From: Bdellovibrionales bacterium
GTDB lineage: Bacteria; Bdellovibrionota; Bdellovibrionia; Bdellovibrionales; UBA840
Assembly (NCBI GenBank): GCA_020434605.1
Contig: JAGRAL010000025.1
Span: 1-32,616 of the forward strand
Reading direction: 5' to 3'
Length of the DNA stretch: 32,616 bases
Positions 7,823 to 15,952 of the stretch are shown here, in pieces. Positions within the stretch are counted from its first letter, which is position 1. Every line of letters begins with the position of its first letter. The translations under genes and the position numbers were made by a program. The notes beneath the pieces were generated by a model, which was not told the DNA's origin, searched no databases, and was given only the letters and a program-made list of their open reading frames with translations.

Positions 7823-8592
7823 TCTGATTCCTTATTCTTACAGGAATATACCAAGTTTTTTATAGGGGGCAACGATGAAGACTTTGAATTGCACAACTCG
7901 TTATACTTTTCGATGTCTTTTGAGTTATCTTGGCTCAAACCAGCACTTGCCTCTGATCGAAACCAGTAAAACTCGCTAAATTCAGGAAATTTTTTTATGG
8001 CTATATCCATTTCTTTTACTAGCTTTGCATACTCCTTGTTTACATAGAGAGAGGCCGCAATAATGTAAAAGCTTTCTAAGCCACCCCCAACCGCCGCAAT
8101 TTGCATACTGTTGGGAATAAATATTGATTTTTTGCATACAGAGGCCTGTGCTTGCAAAAACAATCCCGCCTCGTGCCAAGGATGGTTTGATAGAAGTGAC
8201 TCTAGCTGTGAGGCTGCTGAATCGCACTCATCCAATAGCATATGCGCTCTGGCAATCCTGGCCTCTATTAGCACGTTGCCCTCTTCTATTTTTAAGGCTT
8301 CTTTATAAACATCTATGGCTTGTTTTGTGTCGTTTGCGACAAGTGATTCTGCCGTTTCTAGCAACTGCTGACCTTTTTCGGTGAATAGCATCTCACCAAT
8401 TTTATTCATGGATGATACTAATTTTTTAGCCGCAGCTTTATTTTGATTTTCTTTTTCTACAGAAAAGCGAAGTATTTGTAGCGCTTTCTCACGGTCTCTT
8501 TGCAGAGCAAGCGTTTGCGCCTTCTTGATAATATCTTCGTGGTTCTCTTGTACTGTTGCGCTGAATGCAAATAGAAAAATTAATAATATCAT
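7819..8592 (-). CDS. Exported TPR-like repeat protein
   Basis: 257 residues. The N-terminus (MILLIFLFAFSATVQ) is a short hydrophobic signal or anchor. The rest is almost wholly helical with tetratricopeptide-like periodicity: one clear unit at about 90-122 (AIDVYKEALKIEEGN, then ARIARAHMLLDECD), another following, and a further weak pair near 185-215 (YAKLVKEMDIAIKKFPEFSEFYWFRSEAS). Such proteins usually act as periplasmic scaffolds; the partner here is unknown. It lies 35 bases after ftsK and overlaps the lptM-like gene, suggesting an envelope role. The start lacks a strong ribosome-binding site (AGGG only). Confidence 0.75.
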   Translation of the reverse strand: MILLIFLFAFSATVQENHEDIIKKAQTLALQRDREKALQILRFSVEKENQNKAAAKKLVSSMNKIGEMLFTEKGQQLLETAESLVANDTKQAIDVYKEALKIEEGNVLIEARIARAHMLLDECDSAASQLESLLSNHPWHEAGLFLQAQASVCKKSIFIPNSMQIAAVGGGLESFYIIAASLYVNKEYAKLVKEMDIAIKKFPEFSEFYWFRSEASAGLSQDNSKDIEKYNELCNSKSSSLPPIKNLVYSCKNKESE

Positions 8593-8627
8593 GGCCCTAT
8601 TTTAATCCTCAGCCACTTTACGTCAAG

Positions 8628-10967
8628 CTAAGGATTAGGGGCTTTGTTGATTAAAACTTCGCGAGGTTTGCTGCCATTTGGTGGACCAACCACTCCCTCA
8701 GCTTCAAAGACCTCTATCATTCTGGCAGCTCTTGGATAACCGAGCCTAAACCTTCTCTGTAGCAAAGAGGCACTAACACCTTTTTGAGTCGCAATCCAAG
8801 TTAAGATTTCTTGGTATCTATCATCCGATTCAGGATCTACATCATCACCACTCATGTCGCTTGGATCTAGGCTCATCATAGATCCTCCGCTACCTTCCAT
8901 CATTTTCAGCGCATCCGCTTCATAATCAGGCTCTGATTGTGCTGACCAGAAATTCATAATGTCGTTTATTTCTTTTTCTGAAAGCCATGGTCCATGGTGA
9001 CGCTGAGGCTTAACAACTCCCGGCGCTAGATATAACATATCCCCTCTAGCCAATAATCTCTCGGCCCCGCCCTCATCTAGGATGATACGACTATCCATTT
9101 TTGACGCCACTTTAAATGAAATACGCCCTGGTATATTTGTTTTAATTAATCCTGTAACTACATCTTTTCTAGGTGACTGCATCGCTAAAATTAAATGCAT
9201 ACCACTTGCTCTTGCCATTTGCGCTAACCTTACCACTAATGACTCTACATTACCTTTATCAACAGTCATTAGGTCGGCAAACTCTTCTATCACAACAACT
9301 ATGTACGGAAGCTGTTGAAAGTGATATGTTTCGTGCTGCTTATTTGCCTCTATCAGATCATCATTTATTTGCTGATGCTCTTCTAGTTCTTCGCTCGTCA
9401 ATTTTTTAATTTTGTCGTTATACTCTTCTAGGTTCCTGGCACCAAATCGTGACATAGATCTATAGCGCTTTTCCATTTCTTTTACTGACCACTTAAGCGC
9501 AACCACTGCTTTTCTAGCTTCACAGATTGGCGGCATCAGCAAGTGCGGCACTTTGTGAAAAGCTGCCAGATCAACCTGCTTTGGATCGACAACAATTAAC
9601 CTAAGTGTCTTCGGTGAGTGTTTAAACAAAAGACCCGTTAAGCATGACACCACAAACACAGATTTTCCTGAACCGGTACTACCCGCCACCATCAAGTGTG
9701 GCATTTTTCTTAAATCCACGATTTGCGGCTCACCGTTTGCTTGCTTCCCTAAAGCTAGTGGCAGCGCCTTTTCTTCAGACCAAAACTCTTCATCTGCTAC
9801 AATCTCTTTTAAAAATACGGTTTCTCTTTTTGTGTTTGAAGTTTCTATACCAACCACATCTCTACCTGGAATCGGAGCAATGATACGAACTGACTCTGAG
9901 CTAAGAGCTAGTGATAGATCATCTGCTAAATCGGTAATTTTAGAGATTTTAACATCCACATTAGGTTTGTATTCAAATAGTGTTACCGCAGGCCCAGGCA
10001 AAACACCTACGACCTTACCGTTTACAGAAAATTGCTTTAGTTTATCTTCCAGTAAGGCAGTTTTTCTTTTTATTTCGGCTGGATCTACCTTTACTGCTGT
10101 ATCAGGTGGGTCTTCTAACATCTTAATGTTTGGTAGCTCCCAATTTTCAACGTTCCTAGAAACTTTTTTCTTCATTACCACTTTGCGCTTTTTTAAAGGC
10201 TGCATATCCTGAGCTATCGGCGGTAAGTAGCTTTCTTCCTCTACTGTGCTCTCGCTTGATTGGTTGTCAGCAAAAAGGCTTTTGTTTTCACTAATAGCTA
10301 TTGGGTCTTGTGCCCTAACTGTATGAGAAGCTGGCTGCGCACTTCTTTTCTTACTCACAACTTGCATAAGCTTTCTTGCTTTCCACCATATTGTAAATTT
10401 ATCGCGTAAATCATGATATATCGAGAGCCAAAGGCGCTGCGGATGTTTGTAAAAAAAACTAAGAGGCTTTTGAAATTGTAAAAGTGTAAACACGATTGTA
10501 GATGTCCATAAAATTACAGCTACACCAGCTGGATTAAAAACCCTGATGAGAGACTGTGTGATAATATTTCCTAAAACACCGCTCCAATAGATTTGATCCT
10601 GATAAATTTTACTGCTTTCAGTATAAAGCGCGATTAGAGATGCGTATGACAATACAAAAAGTACTGAGATAACGTGCTCGGCCATCGGCTTTTCACGAGT
10701 TTTTCCACTAAATATTGTAAATGCTTTATGGCCTAGCGCTACCACTAGTAGCCATGAACAAATTCCCACGCTTTGAAATAAAATATCCGCTAAAAAACTT
10801 CCGAAGTAGCCACAAAAATTATGAACTTTTTGAAAATCAGCTCCAATACTATTAAATGAGGGGTCTTCTGGATGAAAGCTAAATAATGAAAGCGCAATAA
10901 ATACGGCTAGAGCCAGCCAGAGTACGCCAAATATATCATTTTTAAATTTTTTAAGTAGTTGTGACAT
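8628..10967 (-). CDS. ftsK: DNA translocase FtsK (SpoIIIE/FtsK family)
   Basis: 779 residues. This is the membrane-anchored, ATP-driven double-stranded DNA pump at the division septum that clears chromosome ends and serves XerCD recombination. Three to four hydrophobic segments lie at about 12-30, 58-78, 98-116 and 145-165. A charged linker (about 200-290) is followed by the motor. Walker A is GSTGSGKS at 429-436 and Walker B is the IVVVIEEFADLM segment near 560. The C-terminal winged-helix gamma domain (about 710-779, with SASLLQRRFRLGYPRAARMI) recognises polar DNA motifs. The linker is short compared with E. coli, as in many species. First gene of the leftward run. Confidence 0.97.
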   Translation of the reverse strand: MSQLLKKFKNDIFGVLWLALAVFIALSLFSFHPEDPSFNSIGADFQKVHNFCGYFGSFLADILFQSVGICSWLLVVALGHKAFTIFSGKTREKPMAEHVISVLFVLSYASLIALYTESSKIYQDQIYWSGVLGNIITQSLIRVFNPAGVAVILWTSTIVFTLLQFQKPLSFFYKHPQRLWLSIYHDLRDKFTIWWKARKLMQVVSKKRSAQPASHTVRAQDPIAISENKSLFADNQSSESTVEEESYLPPIAQDMQPLKKRKVVMKKKVSRNVENWELPNIKMLEDPPDTAVKVDPAEIKRKTALLEDKLKQFSVNGKVVGVLPGPAVTLFEYKPNVDVKISKITDLADDLSLALSSESVRIIAPIPGRDVVGIETSNTKRETVFLKEIVADEEFWSEEKALPLALGKQANGEPQIVDLRKMPHLMVAGSTGSGKSVFVVSCLTGLLFKHSPKTLRLIVVDPKQVDLAAFHKVPHLLMPPICEARKAVVALKWSVKEMEKRYRSMSRFGARNLEEYNDKIKKLTSEELEEHQQINDDLIEANKQHETYHFQQLPYIVVVIEEFADLMTVDKGNVESLVVRLAQMARASGMHLILAMQSPRKDVVTGLIKTNIPGRISFKVASKMDSRIILDEGGAERLLARGDMLYLAPGVVKPQRHHGPWLSEKEINDIMNFWSAQSEPDYEADALKMMEGSGGSMMSLDPSDMSGDDVDPESDDRYQEILTWIATQKGVSASLLQRRFRLGYPRAARMIEVFEAEGVVGPPNGSKPREVLINKAPNP

Positions 10968-11204
10968 ATGAAAAGTTTACGTAAATACTAAAGAAAGTGC
11001 CAGTCCTGTGTATCTACGATGAACCTAAGTCTAGCGAGGCAGTTTTTAAGGGAAATCAACTGTTTTTTTACAAACTGGCGCGTCTGATTAGGTGCTTCAG
11101 AAAAAATATTTTTTACAAACAAGCTTGATCTTATGACAGCTTCTGTATATCAAATAGCCAATTCAATAATCATGTAACCCACATATCAAAAAGAGAAGGT
11201 ATAG
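10968..11204. promoter_or_regulatory. Divergent control region between ftsK and fis
   Basis: 237 bases without a credible gene. For fis there is a possible promoter: TTGATC (11125-11130), 17-base spacer, TATCAA (11148-11153), which gives a leader of about 45 bases. A 12-base direct repeat TTTTTTACAAAC occurs at 11064-11075 and 11109-11120, exactly 45 bases apart. On the ftsK side the palindrome TTTACGTAAA is at 10976-10985, just before the ftsK start. All are read by eye; only the exact repeats are certain. Confidence 0.45.
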
Positions 11205-11507
11205 ATGAGTACAATTTTAGGAAACCAATCAAACAATCTTTTTGTAGCTAATCTTCAAAACGTAAGCCTTGAAAAGCTGGTTAAGAGCAAGCTAGAAGTA
11301 CTATTTCAACAACAAAAAGACACTCAGGTAGAACTATCTGGTCTATATGACGTTGTTATGGAGCAAGTAGAGAAGCCTTTAATCGAGCTTACTCTTAAAG
11401 CCCACAACGGCAACCAAGTTAAGACTGCTGCGGCCCTAGGGATCAACCGTAACACTCTTAAAAAGAAAATGGACCACTACCAAATCAACCGTAAAGAGCT
11501 AAACTAG
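11205..11507 (+). CDS. fis: DNA-binding protein Fis
   Basis: 100 residues, close to the 98 of E. coli Fis. This homodimeric nucleoid protein bends DNA and modulates transcription and recombination. The N-terminal half keeps the family helix pattern (LYDVVMEQVEKPLIELTLKAH against LYELVLAEVEQPLLDMV in E. coli). The C-terminal helix-turn-helix (about 69-96, GNQVKTAAALGINRNTLKKK) is nearly identical to the E. coli version. Because the dimerisation half is present, this is a stand-alone Fis and not a detached HTH from an NtrC-type regulator. ATG has an AGAAGG ribosome-binding site. Monocistronic, followed by a terminator. Confidence 0.93.
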   Translation: MSTILGNQSNNLFVANLQNVSLEKLVKSKLEVLFQQQKDTQVELSGLYDVVMEQVEKPLIELTLKAHNGNQVKTAAALGINRNTLKKKMDHYQINRKELN

Positions 11508-11520
11508 TTCCTTACTATCT

Positions 11521-11550
11521 GCGAGCTGTATTCTACAGCTCGCTTTGATT
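11521..11550 (+). terminator. Terminator of fis, overlapping the end of the opposite gene
   Basis: A perfect 10-bp stem (GCGAGCTGTA 11521-11530 with TACAGCTCGC 11534-11543) and a 3-base loop is followed by TTTGATT. It begins 13 bases after the fis stop. The U-tract is imperfect. The second arm doubles as the last three codons and stop of the convergent 65-residue gene, so the hairpin could also affect that transcript. Confidence 0.75.
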
Positions 11551-11730
11551 CCACTCATAGTTATTTCCAAATAAAACTTTCTGTAGATATTCCATTAAGA
11601 TAAAACGTATTTCTTCGATTCCAACTGTATTTGGATCAAAACCACGTTCTTTTATATAGCTTATAATTTCGTGCTTGATGATGTCTTCCGGTAGTCCGCT
11701 GTGATCGACTATTTCTTGAATTAGACCCAT
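11533..11730 (-). CDS. Small protein of unknown function (65 aa)
   Basis: 65 residues with no signal peptide or membrane segment, acidic overall and predicted helical (MGLIQEIVDHSGLPEDIIKHEI, then a second helix near 40-52). I do not recognise the family; the DHSGLPEDIIKHEIISYI part has a look of a small helical adaptor or DNA-associated protein, but this is a guess. Support for a real gene is good: a strong GGAGG ribosome-binding site ahead of the ATG, a structured leader, and an end that stops exactly within the fis terminator. It is downstream of dnaB with 135 bases between, so it may have its own promoter. Confidence 0.7.
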   Translation of the reverse strand: MGLIQEIVDHSGLPEDIIKHEIISYIKERGFDPNTVGIEEIRFILMEYLQKVLFGNNYEWNQSEL

Positions 11731-11742
11731 AAAGCCTCCTGC

Positions 11743-11787
11743 TTATAACCTTTCTGGCATCCGTGCCAAAGGCTAGTCTTGTTATAA
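11743..11787 (-). promoter_or_regulatory. Structured leader upstream of the 65-aa gene
   Basis: Nested inverted repeats. The inner hairpin is CCTTTCTGGCA (11749-11759), 4-base loop, TGCCAAAGG (11764-11772), with a single unpaired base. The outer arms are TTATAAC (11743-11749) and GTTATAA (11781-11787). On the transcribed strand the hairpin ends a few bases before the GGAGG ribosome-binding site. There is no U-tract, so it is a better candidate for a translation- or stability-control element, or a protein site, than for a terminator. Confidence 0.5.
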
Positions 11788-11865
11788 AGACACAACCTCT
11801 GCGAATTTGGTTATATTAAATCTATTGATTGGGCGTAATTTCTATATTTTTTTGTAAAACTAGAC

Positions 11866-13287
11866 CTATGTGTCTACGCCTGGGGCGAAGTTCTTAACTG
11901 GACCTTTTCTTCTTGGCATTTCAACTTTGGCCTCTTTTTCTGTTGGTGGAGGCGGAGTATAGCCCGAAGAAGCAATATCCAAAAATGAACCTGTATTTGC
12001 TTTAAATGCTAATCGAACCATACCGGTCGGACCGTTTCTGTGCTTTCCTATTAGTACTTCTGCTTGGCCTTTATATTCTGATGATTCTTTTTCATAATAC
12101 TCATCACGGTAAAGCATCATAATAATATCCGCATCCTGCTCAATAGAACCCGATTCACGTAGATCTGAAAGCATGGGTCTACGATCTGTTCTGGATTCCA
12201 CACCACGGTTAAGCTGTGCAAGTGCAATTACAGGAATACTTAGTTCTTTTGCTATTTCTTTTAATGTTTTTGAAATTTCCGAGATCACTCTTTCTCGGCT
12301 TTCTGAAGGTCTTTTTATTTCCATTAGCTGCAAGTAATCGACAATTACGCAGTCCAATCCAACACGAGATTTTAATCTTCGACACTTGGCTCTTAACTCG
12401 TATGGGCTTAGCGCTGAGGTTTCATCTACAAAAAACTTTGCTTCAGATAGTTTTGAAGCCGCCGTAATTAGATCATGCCAAGCTGTATCAGCTACACGAC
12501 CTACACGTAATTGTCCCATGTCAATTTTGGCTTCTGAGGCCAGCATACGCATCATAAGCTGCTCTTTACCCATTTCTAGTGAGAAGTAGGCTACCGCCTT
12601 TTTCTCTCTCAATGTCATGTGCTGAGCCAAGTTCAAACTAAATGCTGTTTTACCCATTGAAGGACGAGCCGCAATAATAATAAGTTCACCACCGTGAAGA
12701 CCAGCTGTGATTTTATCTAAGTCCTTAAAGCCGGTGGCAATACCAGTGATATCTGTTTTACGTTTATATAACTCTTCAATTTTGTTGATCGCGTCTTTTA
12801 CGATGTCCGCAGATTTAACAAGGTCTTCCTTGTTGTTGTTTTCTGAAAGCTTAAAAATCTCAGCCTCAACCTCATTTAAAAATGCATCTACCGACTCATA
12901 ATCACCTTTAAACGCACGGTCAGCCATCTTCTGAGAGGTTGTAATTAGTTTTCTAAGAAGAGACGTGTTTGCTACGATCTCTACATAGCTCTCTAGGTTT
13001 GCCGCTCCAAGTGTTGCTTCAGCAAGCTCGGCCAAATAAGCAGCCCCACCCACCTGAGACAATTGATTTTTAGATGTTAGTAAGTGAGAAACTGTTAAGA
13101 AGTCTACGTTTTCAGATTTTAAAACCAACGATAAGATGGCTTCAAAAATTACTGCATGTGATGGTTTATAAAAATCAGTGGGGGACAGTCGATTTTGTAC
13201 TAAATCGATGGATGATGGGTCTACTAAAAGACCCCCCAGCACGGACTTTTCTGCCTCCAAACTATGGGGCGGAAGTCTTTCTTGCAC
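11866..13287 (-). CDS. dnaB: Replicative DNA helicase DnaB
   Basis: 473 residues, normal length. This hexameric helicase unwinds DNA ahead of the replisome. The N-terminal domain begins with the typical RLPPHSLEAEKSVLGGLL. Walker A is ARPSMGKT at 207-214. Walker B is in VIVDYLQLM near 320, and the RecA-like motifs SREQVIS-like and ALAQLNRGVE follow. A proline- and lysine-rich tail ends the protein, and no intein is present. GTG start at 13287 with AGGGGG as ribosome-binding site, 19 bases after rplI. The order rpsF, DUF2232, rplI, dnaB is a common conserved cluster. Confidence 0.97.
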   Translation of the reverse strand: MQERLPPHSLEAEKSVLGGLLVDPSSIDLVQNRLSPTDFYKPSHAVIFEAILSLVLKSENVDFLTVSHLLTSKNQLSQVGGAAYLAELAEATLGAANLESYVEIVANTSLLRKLITTSQKMADRAFKGDYESVDAFLNEVEAEIFKLSENNNKEDLVKSADIVKDAINKIEELYKRKTDITGIATGFKDLDKITAGLHGGELIIIAARPSMGKTAFSLNLAQHMTLREKKAVAYFSLEMGKEQLMMRMLASEAKIDMGQLRVGRVADTAWHDLITAASKLSEAKFFVDETSALSPYELRAKCRRLKSRVGLDCVIVDYLQLMEIKRPSESRERVISEISKTLKEIAKELSIPVIALAQLNRGVESRTDRRPMLSDLRESGSIEQDADIIMMLYRDEYYEKESSEYKGQAEVLIGKHRNGPTGMVRLAFKANTGSFLDIASSGYTPPPPTEKEAKVEMPRRKGPVKNFAPGVDT

Positions 13288-13306
13288 AATATCCCCCTAA
13301 GCTATT

Positions 13307-13753
13307 CTACTCTTCTCTCTCTACATTGATTTTTACGTCAGTCTCTAAACCGCCACCAAAGCTAACAACAGCTTTGTGTTGACCTAAAAACTTAATAGCT
13401 TCAGGAATATCGATCTCGCGCTTATCTACTGAATATCCTAGATCGTATAGTTTATTTGAAATGTCTGCCGTAGTTACAGCACCAAAAATTTTGTCTTCTT
13501 CGCCAGCACGCTTAGTGAAAGTTAAAGTAAGGCCAGAAATTTGCTTAATTTGCTCTTTCTTTTCAGTTAGTGCTTTTGCTTTTTTCTTTTCAGCAATGTT
13601 TTTTAAATGAGTAAACTCTTTTTCGCGCTTTTCAGTTGCGCTCATCGCTAATTTTCTTGGAAATAAAAAGTTTCTAGCATATCCGCTTGCTACGCGAACT
13701 AGGTCACCAACTTTTCCTAAGTTTCTAACGTCTTCGTTTAAAATAACTTTCAT
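13307..13753 (-). CDS. rplI: 50S ribosomal protein L9
   Basis: 148 residues, standard for L9, which binds 23S rRNA at the base of the L1 stalk. The N-terminal RNA-binding domain has the signature MKVILNEDVRNLGKVGDLV and GYARNFLFPRKLA. A long lysine-rich connecting helix (about 42-75) is followed by the C-terminal domain with KIFGAVTTADISNKL. A strong AAGGAGA ribosome-binding site precedes the ATG. It follows the DUF2232 gene by 24 bases and is probably co-transcribed with rpsF and dnaB. Confidence 0.97.
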   Translation of the reverse strand: MKVILNEDVRNLGKVGDLVRVASGYARNFLFPRKLAMSATEKREKEFTHLKNIAEKKKAKALTEKKEQIKQISGLTLTFTKRAGEEDKIFGAVTTADISNKLYDLGYSVDKREIDIPEAIKFLGQHKAVVSFGGGLETDVKINVEREE

Positions 13754-13777
13754 CTGACTCTCCTTGTATCAATTTTA

Positions 13778-14689
13778 TTAAACTGTTTTGGCGGGCTTCT
13801 TGTTAATCTTAGATCTAAAGTTCATCCAAAAATCTGCAAAACCCAGGCTACTAACTAATAAGAACATTTGCACCGTTAAAACAATATACCAAAACACTCG
13901 CCAGAATATCCCTACCTCAGAGGCGCGAAAAAATACAGCAATAATCGATAGTCCGTGAAAAAAATAAAGTATCAGCAAAATGTTCAATATGTTGCCGGCG
14001 ATCATTTTTATCTCTACCAAATCGAACTCAATAAACGTTATCGCGATAACGGGTAGCGCTATCCAAATTACAAAGCCTGGCAGCTCAAAATCTCTCAGTT
14101 TTGTGCTGTTAATTTGTCGCAGTTTTTGACTAGTAATGCCATGTAACGTCTTAATTCTGTCATTTTTAGCTAGGTATTTTAGTCCCAAAAGGCCAAACCA
14201 CAGACTGAAAAGCAAAATCATTACAACCGCTGAGGGTATTTGGGTTACCAGCGTATCAAGGTCTATCGTAAGGTTAGGTTGTACCTCTTTTAGCGTTACT
14301 AAAAATTGTTGGGTTTTTGTGTTTACCAATGTCAACAGGTCTAAATCTGTAATGTGAACAAATAAACCTAAGAAAAATGAAAAGAGGCCTGTAGTTCCTA
14401 GGATACTAACCAAGCCCGCTTGCAATAACTCGCAGTCCAAGTCTTTTGCGTGTTGGTACAAACCCACCAGCGTAGCTGCTATTAAAAATGGTATCCATGC
14501 TATTGAGGATTGAGAAAAAAGCATAGCTATTGTTGTCACGCTAACAAGCGCAATGTATCTGCTAGCACCCAGGCTAATTCGAAGTAAAAATAAAGGTATC
14601 GTCGCCAATACGAATATGCCCACCGACAAAAAAACGGCAGTGAGCAATAGCATTAAATGGCTAAGACGAATCCCCCAAAAATTCTTCAT
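13778..14689 (-). CDS. Multi-pass membrane protein, DUF2232 (YybS-like)
   Basis: 303 residues, mostly hydrophobic, with about seven or eight predicted membrane spans (for example around 10-35, 40-75, 95-115, 150-170, 205-225, 230-255, 265-285). I assign it to the DUF2232 family from its composition and above all its place between rpsF and rplI, where members are often found in Firmicutes and delta-proteobacterial genomes. The function is not known. It lacks a clear ribosome-binding site and starts 12 bases after the rpsF stop, so translational coupling is likely. The C-terminus is basic (RSKINKKPAK). Confidence 0.8.
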   Translation of the reverse strand: MKNFWGIRLSHLMLLLTAVFLSVGIFVLATIPLFLLRISLGASRYIALVSVTTIAMLFSQSSIAWIPFLIAATLVGLYQHAKDLDCELLQAGLVSILGTTGLFSFFLGLFVHITDLDLLTLVNTKTQQFLVTLKEVQPNLTIDLDTLVTQIPSAVVMILLFSLWFGLLGLKYLAKNDRIKTLHGITSQKLRQINSTKLRDFELPGFVIWIALPVIAITFIEFDLVEIKMIAGNILNILLILYFFHGLSIIAVFFRASEVGIFWRVFWYIVLTVQMFLLVSSLGFADFWMNFRSKINKKPAKTV

Positions 14690-14701
14690 CGTAGGCCGAA
14701 A

Positions 14702-15142
14702 TTAATCTCTAAATTTTTTGCGATTTTCTGTAAAGCGCTCTGCCTTTTTAGCCATCTTGCTTTCAAAGTCTTTTTGCTTTTGTGCAGACGCAGTCAAATA
14801 GTCTTTGAATGTTTGCAAGTGCTTAGTTAGGTCTGTGCCATCATCTAAACGAGTATGCATGAAACGAACAACATCTTCGTTAATACGCATTGTACGCTCA
14901 AGCTCGGCAACAGCATCTGGATTAGCAGTAAATGTAGTGTAAAAATAAATCGCTTTGTTGTTTTTGCCGATCGGGTTACCTAGAGCTCTTTTGCCCCAAG
15001 TCTCAACCACTTTTAACTCACCTTTGTGGTCAGCAATGATTTGTTTGTTTTTCTTGAAAAGGTTCTTTTGAACATCTTCAGTTGCATCGGCGTTTATTAG
15101 AATCACACCTTCGTAGGGGCGAATCACTTCTGTATTGGACAT
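14702..15142 (-). CDS. rpsF: 30S ribosomal protein S6
   Basis: 146 residues: a standard S6 core (about 100 residues) plus a charged C-terminal extension from about residue 105. S6 binds 16S rRNA together with S18. Typical segments are YEGVILINADATEDV near 10, VETWGKRALGNPIGKNNKAIYFYTTF near 47-72, and LERTMRINEDVVRFMHTRLDD near 82-103. A strong AGGAGG precedes the ATG. First gene of its leftward cluster. The partner gene rpsR, normally next, is not here. Confidence 0.96.
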   Translation of the reverse strand: MSNTEVIRPYEGVILINADATEDVQKNLFKKNKQIIADHKGELKVVETWGKRALGNPIGKNNKAIYFYTTFTANPDAVAELERTMRINEDVVRFMHTRLDDGTDLTKHLQTFKDYLTASAQKQKDFESKMAKKAERFTENRKKFRD

Positions 15143-15280
15143 ATATCCTCCTGGTTAAAACTAGCCCCCATAACTTTTGATAGGAGCAAGGATAGTGGTT
15201 ATAATTTAATTGCAATAGCTTGTAGCATAGAGGCAACCTAAGCTCAAGCAGTCAGATAATAAAAGCGTGGAGTAAGCAGC

Positions 15281-15949
15281 GTGGGTCTAAATATACGAAT
15301 TCTCTCAGGAAAACGGCAGGGCGAAGAATTCAAATTGCGAGCAGGAATCACCATTGGGCGAAAAAGCGCCGATCTACTGATTAGAGACAGTAAAATGTCC
15401 TCTCTCCATGCAGAGGTAACAGAGGAAGATGGTCAATATTTTATCATCGATAAGGGCTCCAGAAACAAGATTGTCCATAATGGCAGCCCGGTTTCTAGGT
15501 TGCCACTAGAGGACGGCGTTAGCTTTATACTAGGTGATACCACCTTTGAAATTTTTTATGTGAATACCGGCGATGTTTGGGAAGAAGAGCTTAGCGATTA
15601 CTTAAAGCAAATCGAGCGAGTAGCTAAGAATGAACCCAAAGAGGCCTATTCCTTTTTTCATAGTATTCACTTAAAAGTGATCAGTGGCCCCGACTATGGT
15701 ACCAACTACAAGTTGTGTTACGGTCCTCGGATTGCTGGGAAAGATAGCCTTGATTTATTTTTTCATGAGCACTTTGAAAAAGAAGAGCTTTTTGTTATCG
15801 AAGAAAAGAAAAAATCTTTAGTACTAAGAACTGAGTACCCGGACCTTTTCACTGTTAACAATTCACCTGCTAAATCCGAAAATAAGTTAGCCGACGGAGA
15901 TAGCATATCCTTTGGAAAAACCAAGGTGAGAATTGAAATAGAGAAATAA
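15281..15949 (+). CDS. FHA-domain protein with a second FHA-like domain
   Basis: 222 residues. The N-terminal forkhead-associated domain (about 4-95) has the phosphothreonine-binding landmarks ITIGRKS, the SSLHAEV strand (Ser and His conserved) and a degenerate N/G loop (GSRNKIVHNGSPV). A second region (about 125-220, starting LKVISGPDYGTNYKL and ending LADGDSISFGKTKVRIEIEK) has the FHA strand pattern but lacks the Arg/Ser/His set, so it is probably a non-binding copy. FHA proteins read Ser/Thr-kinase signals. GTG start with GGAG eight bases upstream. The hydrolase gene begins three bases after the stop. Confidence 0.85.
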   Translation: MGLNIRILSGKRQGEEFKLRAGITIGRKSADLLIRDSKMSSLHAEVTEEDGQYFIIDKGSRNKIVHNGSPVSRLPLEDGVSFILGDTTFEIFYVNTGDVWEEELSDYLKQIERVAKNEPKEAYSFFHSIHLKVISGPDYGTNYKLCYGPRIAGKDSLDLFFHEHFEKEELFVIEEKKKSLVLRTEYPDLFTVNNSPAKSENKLADGDSISFGKTKVRIEIEK

Positions 15950-15952
15950 AAT

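Noticed and set aside
9832..10212. 126-residue + strand frame within ftsK
   Set aside because: Antisense shadow of a certain gene; no ribosome-binding site and no recognisable motif.
11030..11098. 22-codon + strand frame in the ftsK-fis spacer
   Set aside because: No ribosome-binding site, no conserved features, and it overlaps the repeat region; likely chance.
11757..11772. TGGCAC-like sequence resembling a sigma-54 -24 element ahead of the 65-aa gene
   Set aside because: The spacing to a GC -12 element is wrong (7 rather than 10 bases); it is explained by the TGGCA/TGCCA hairpin.
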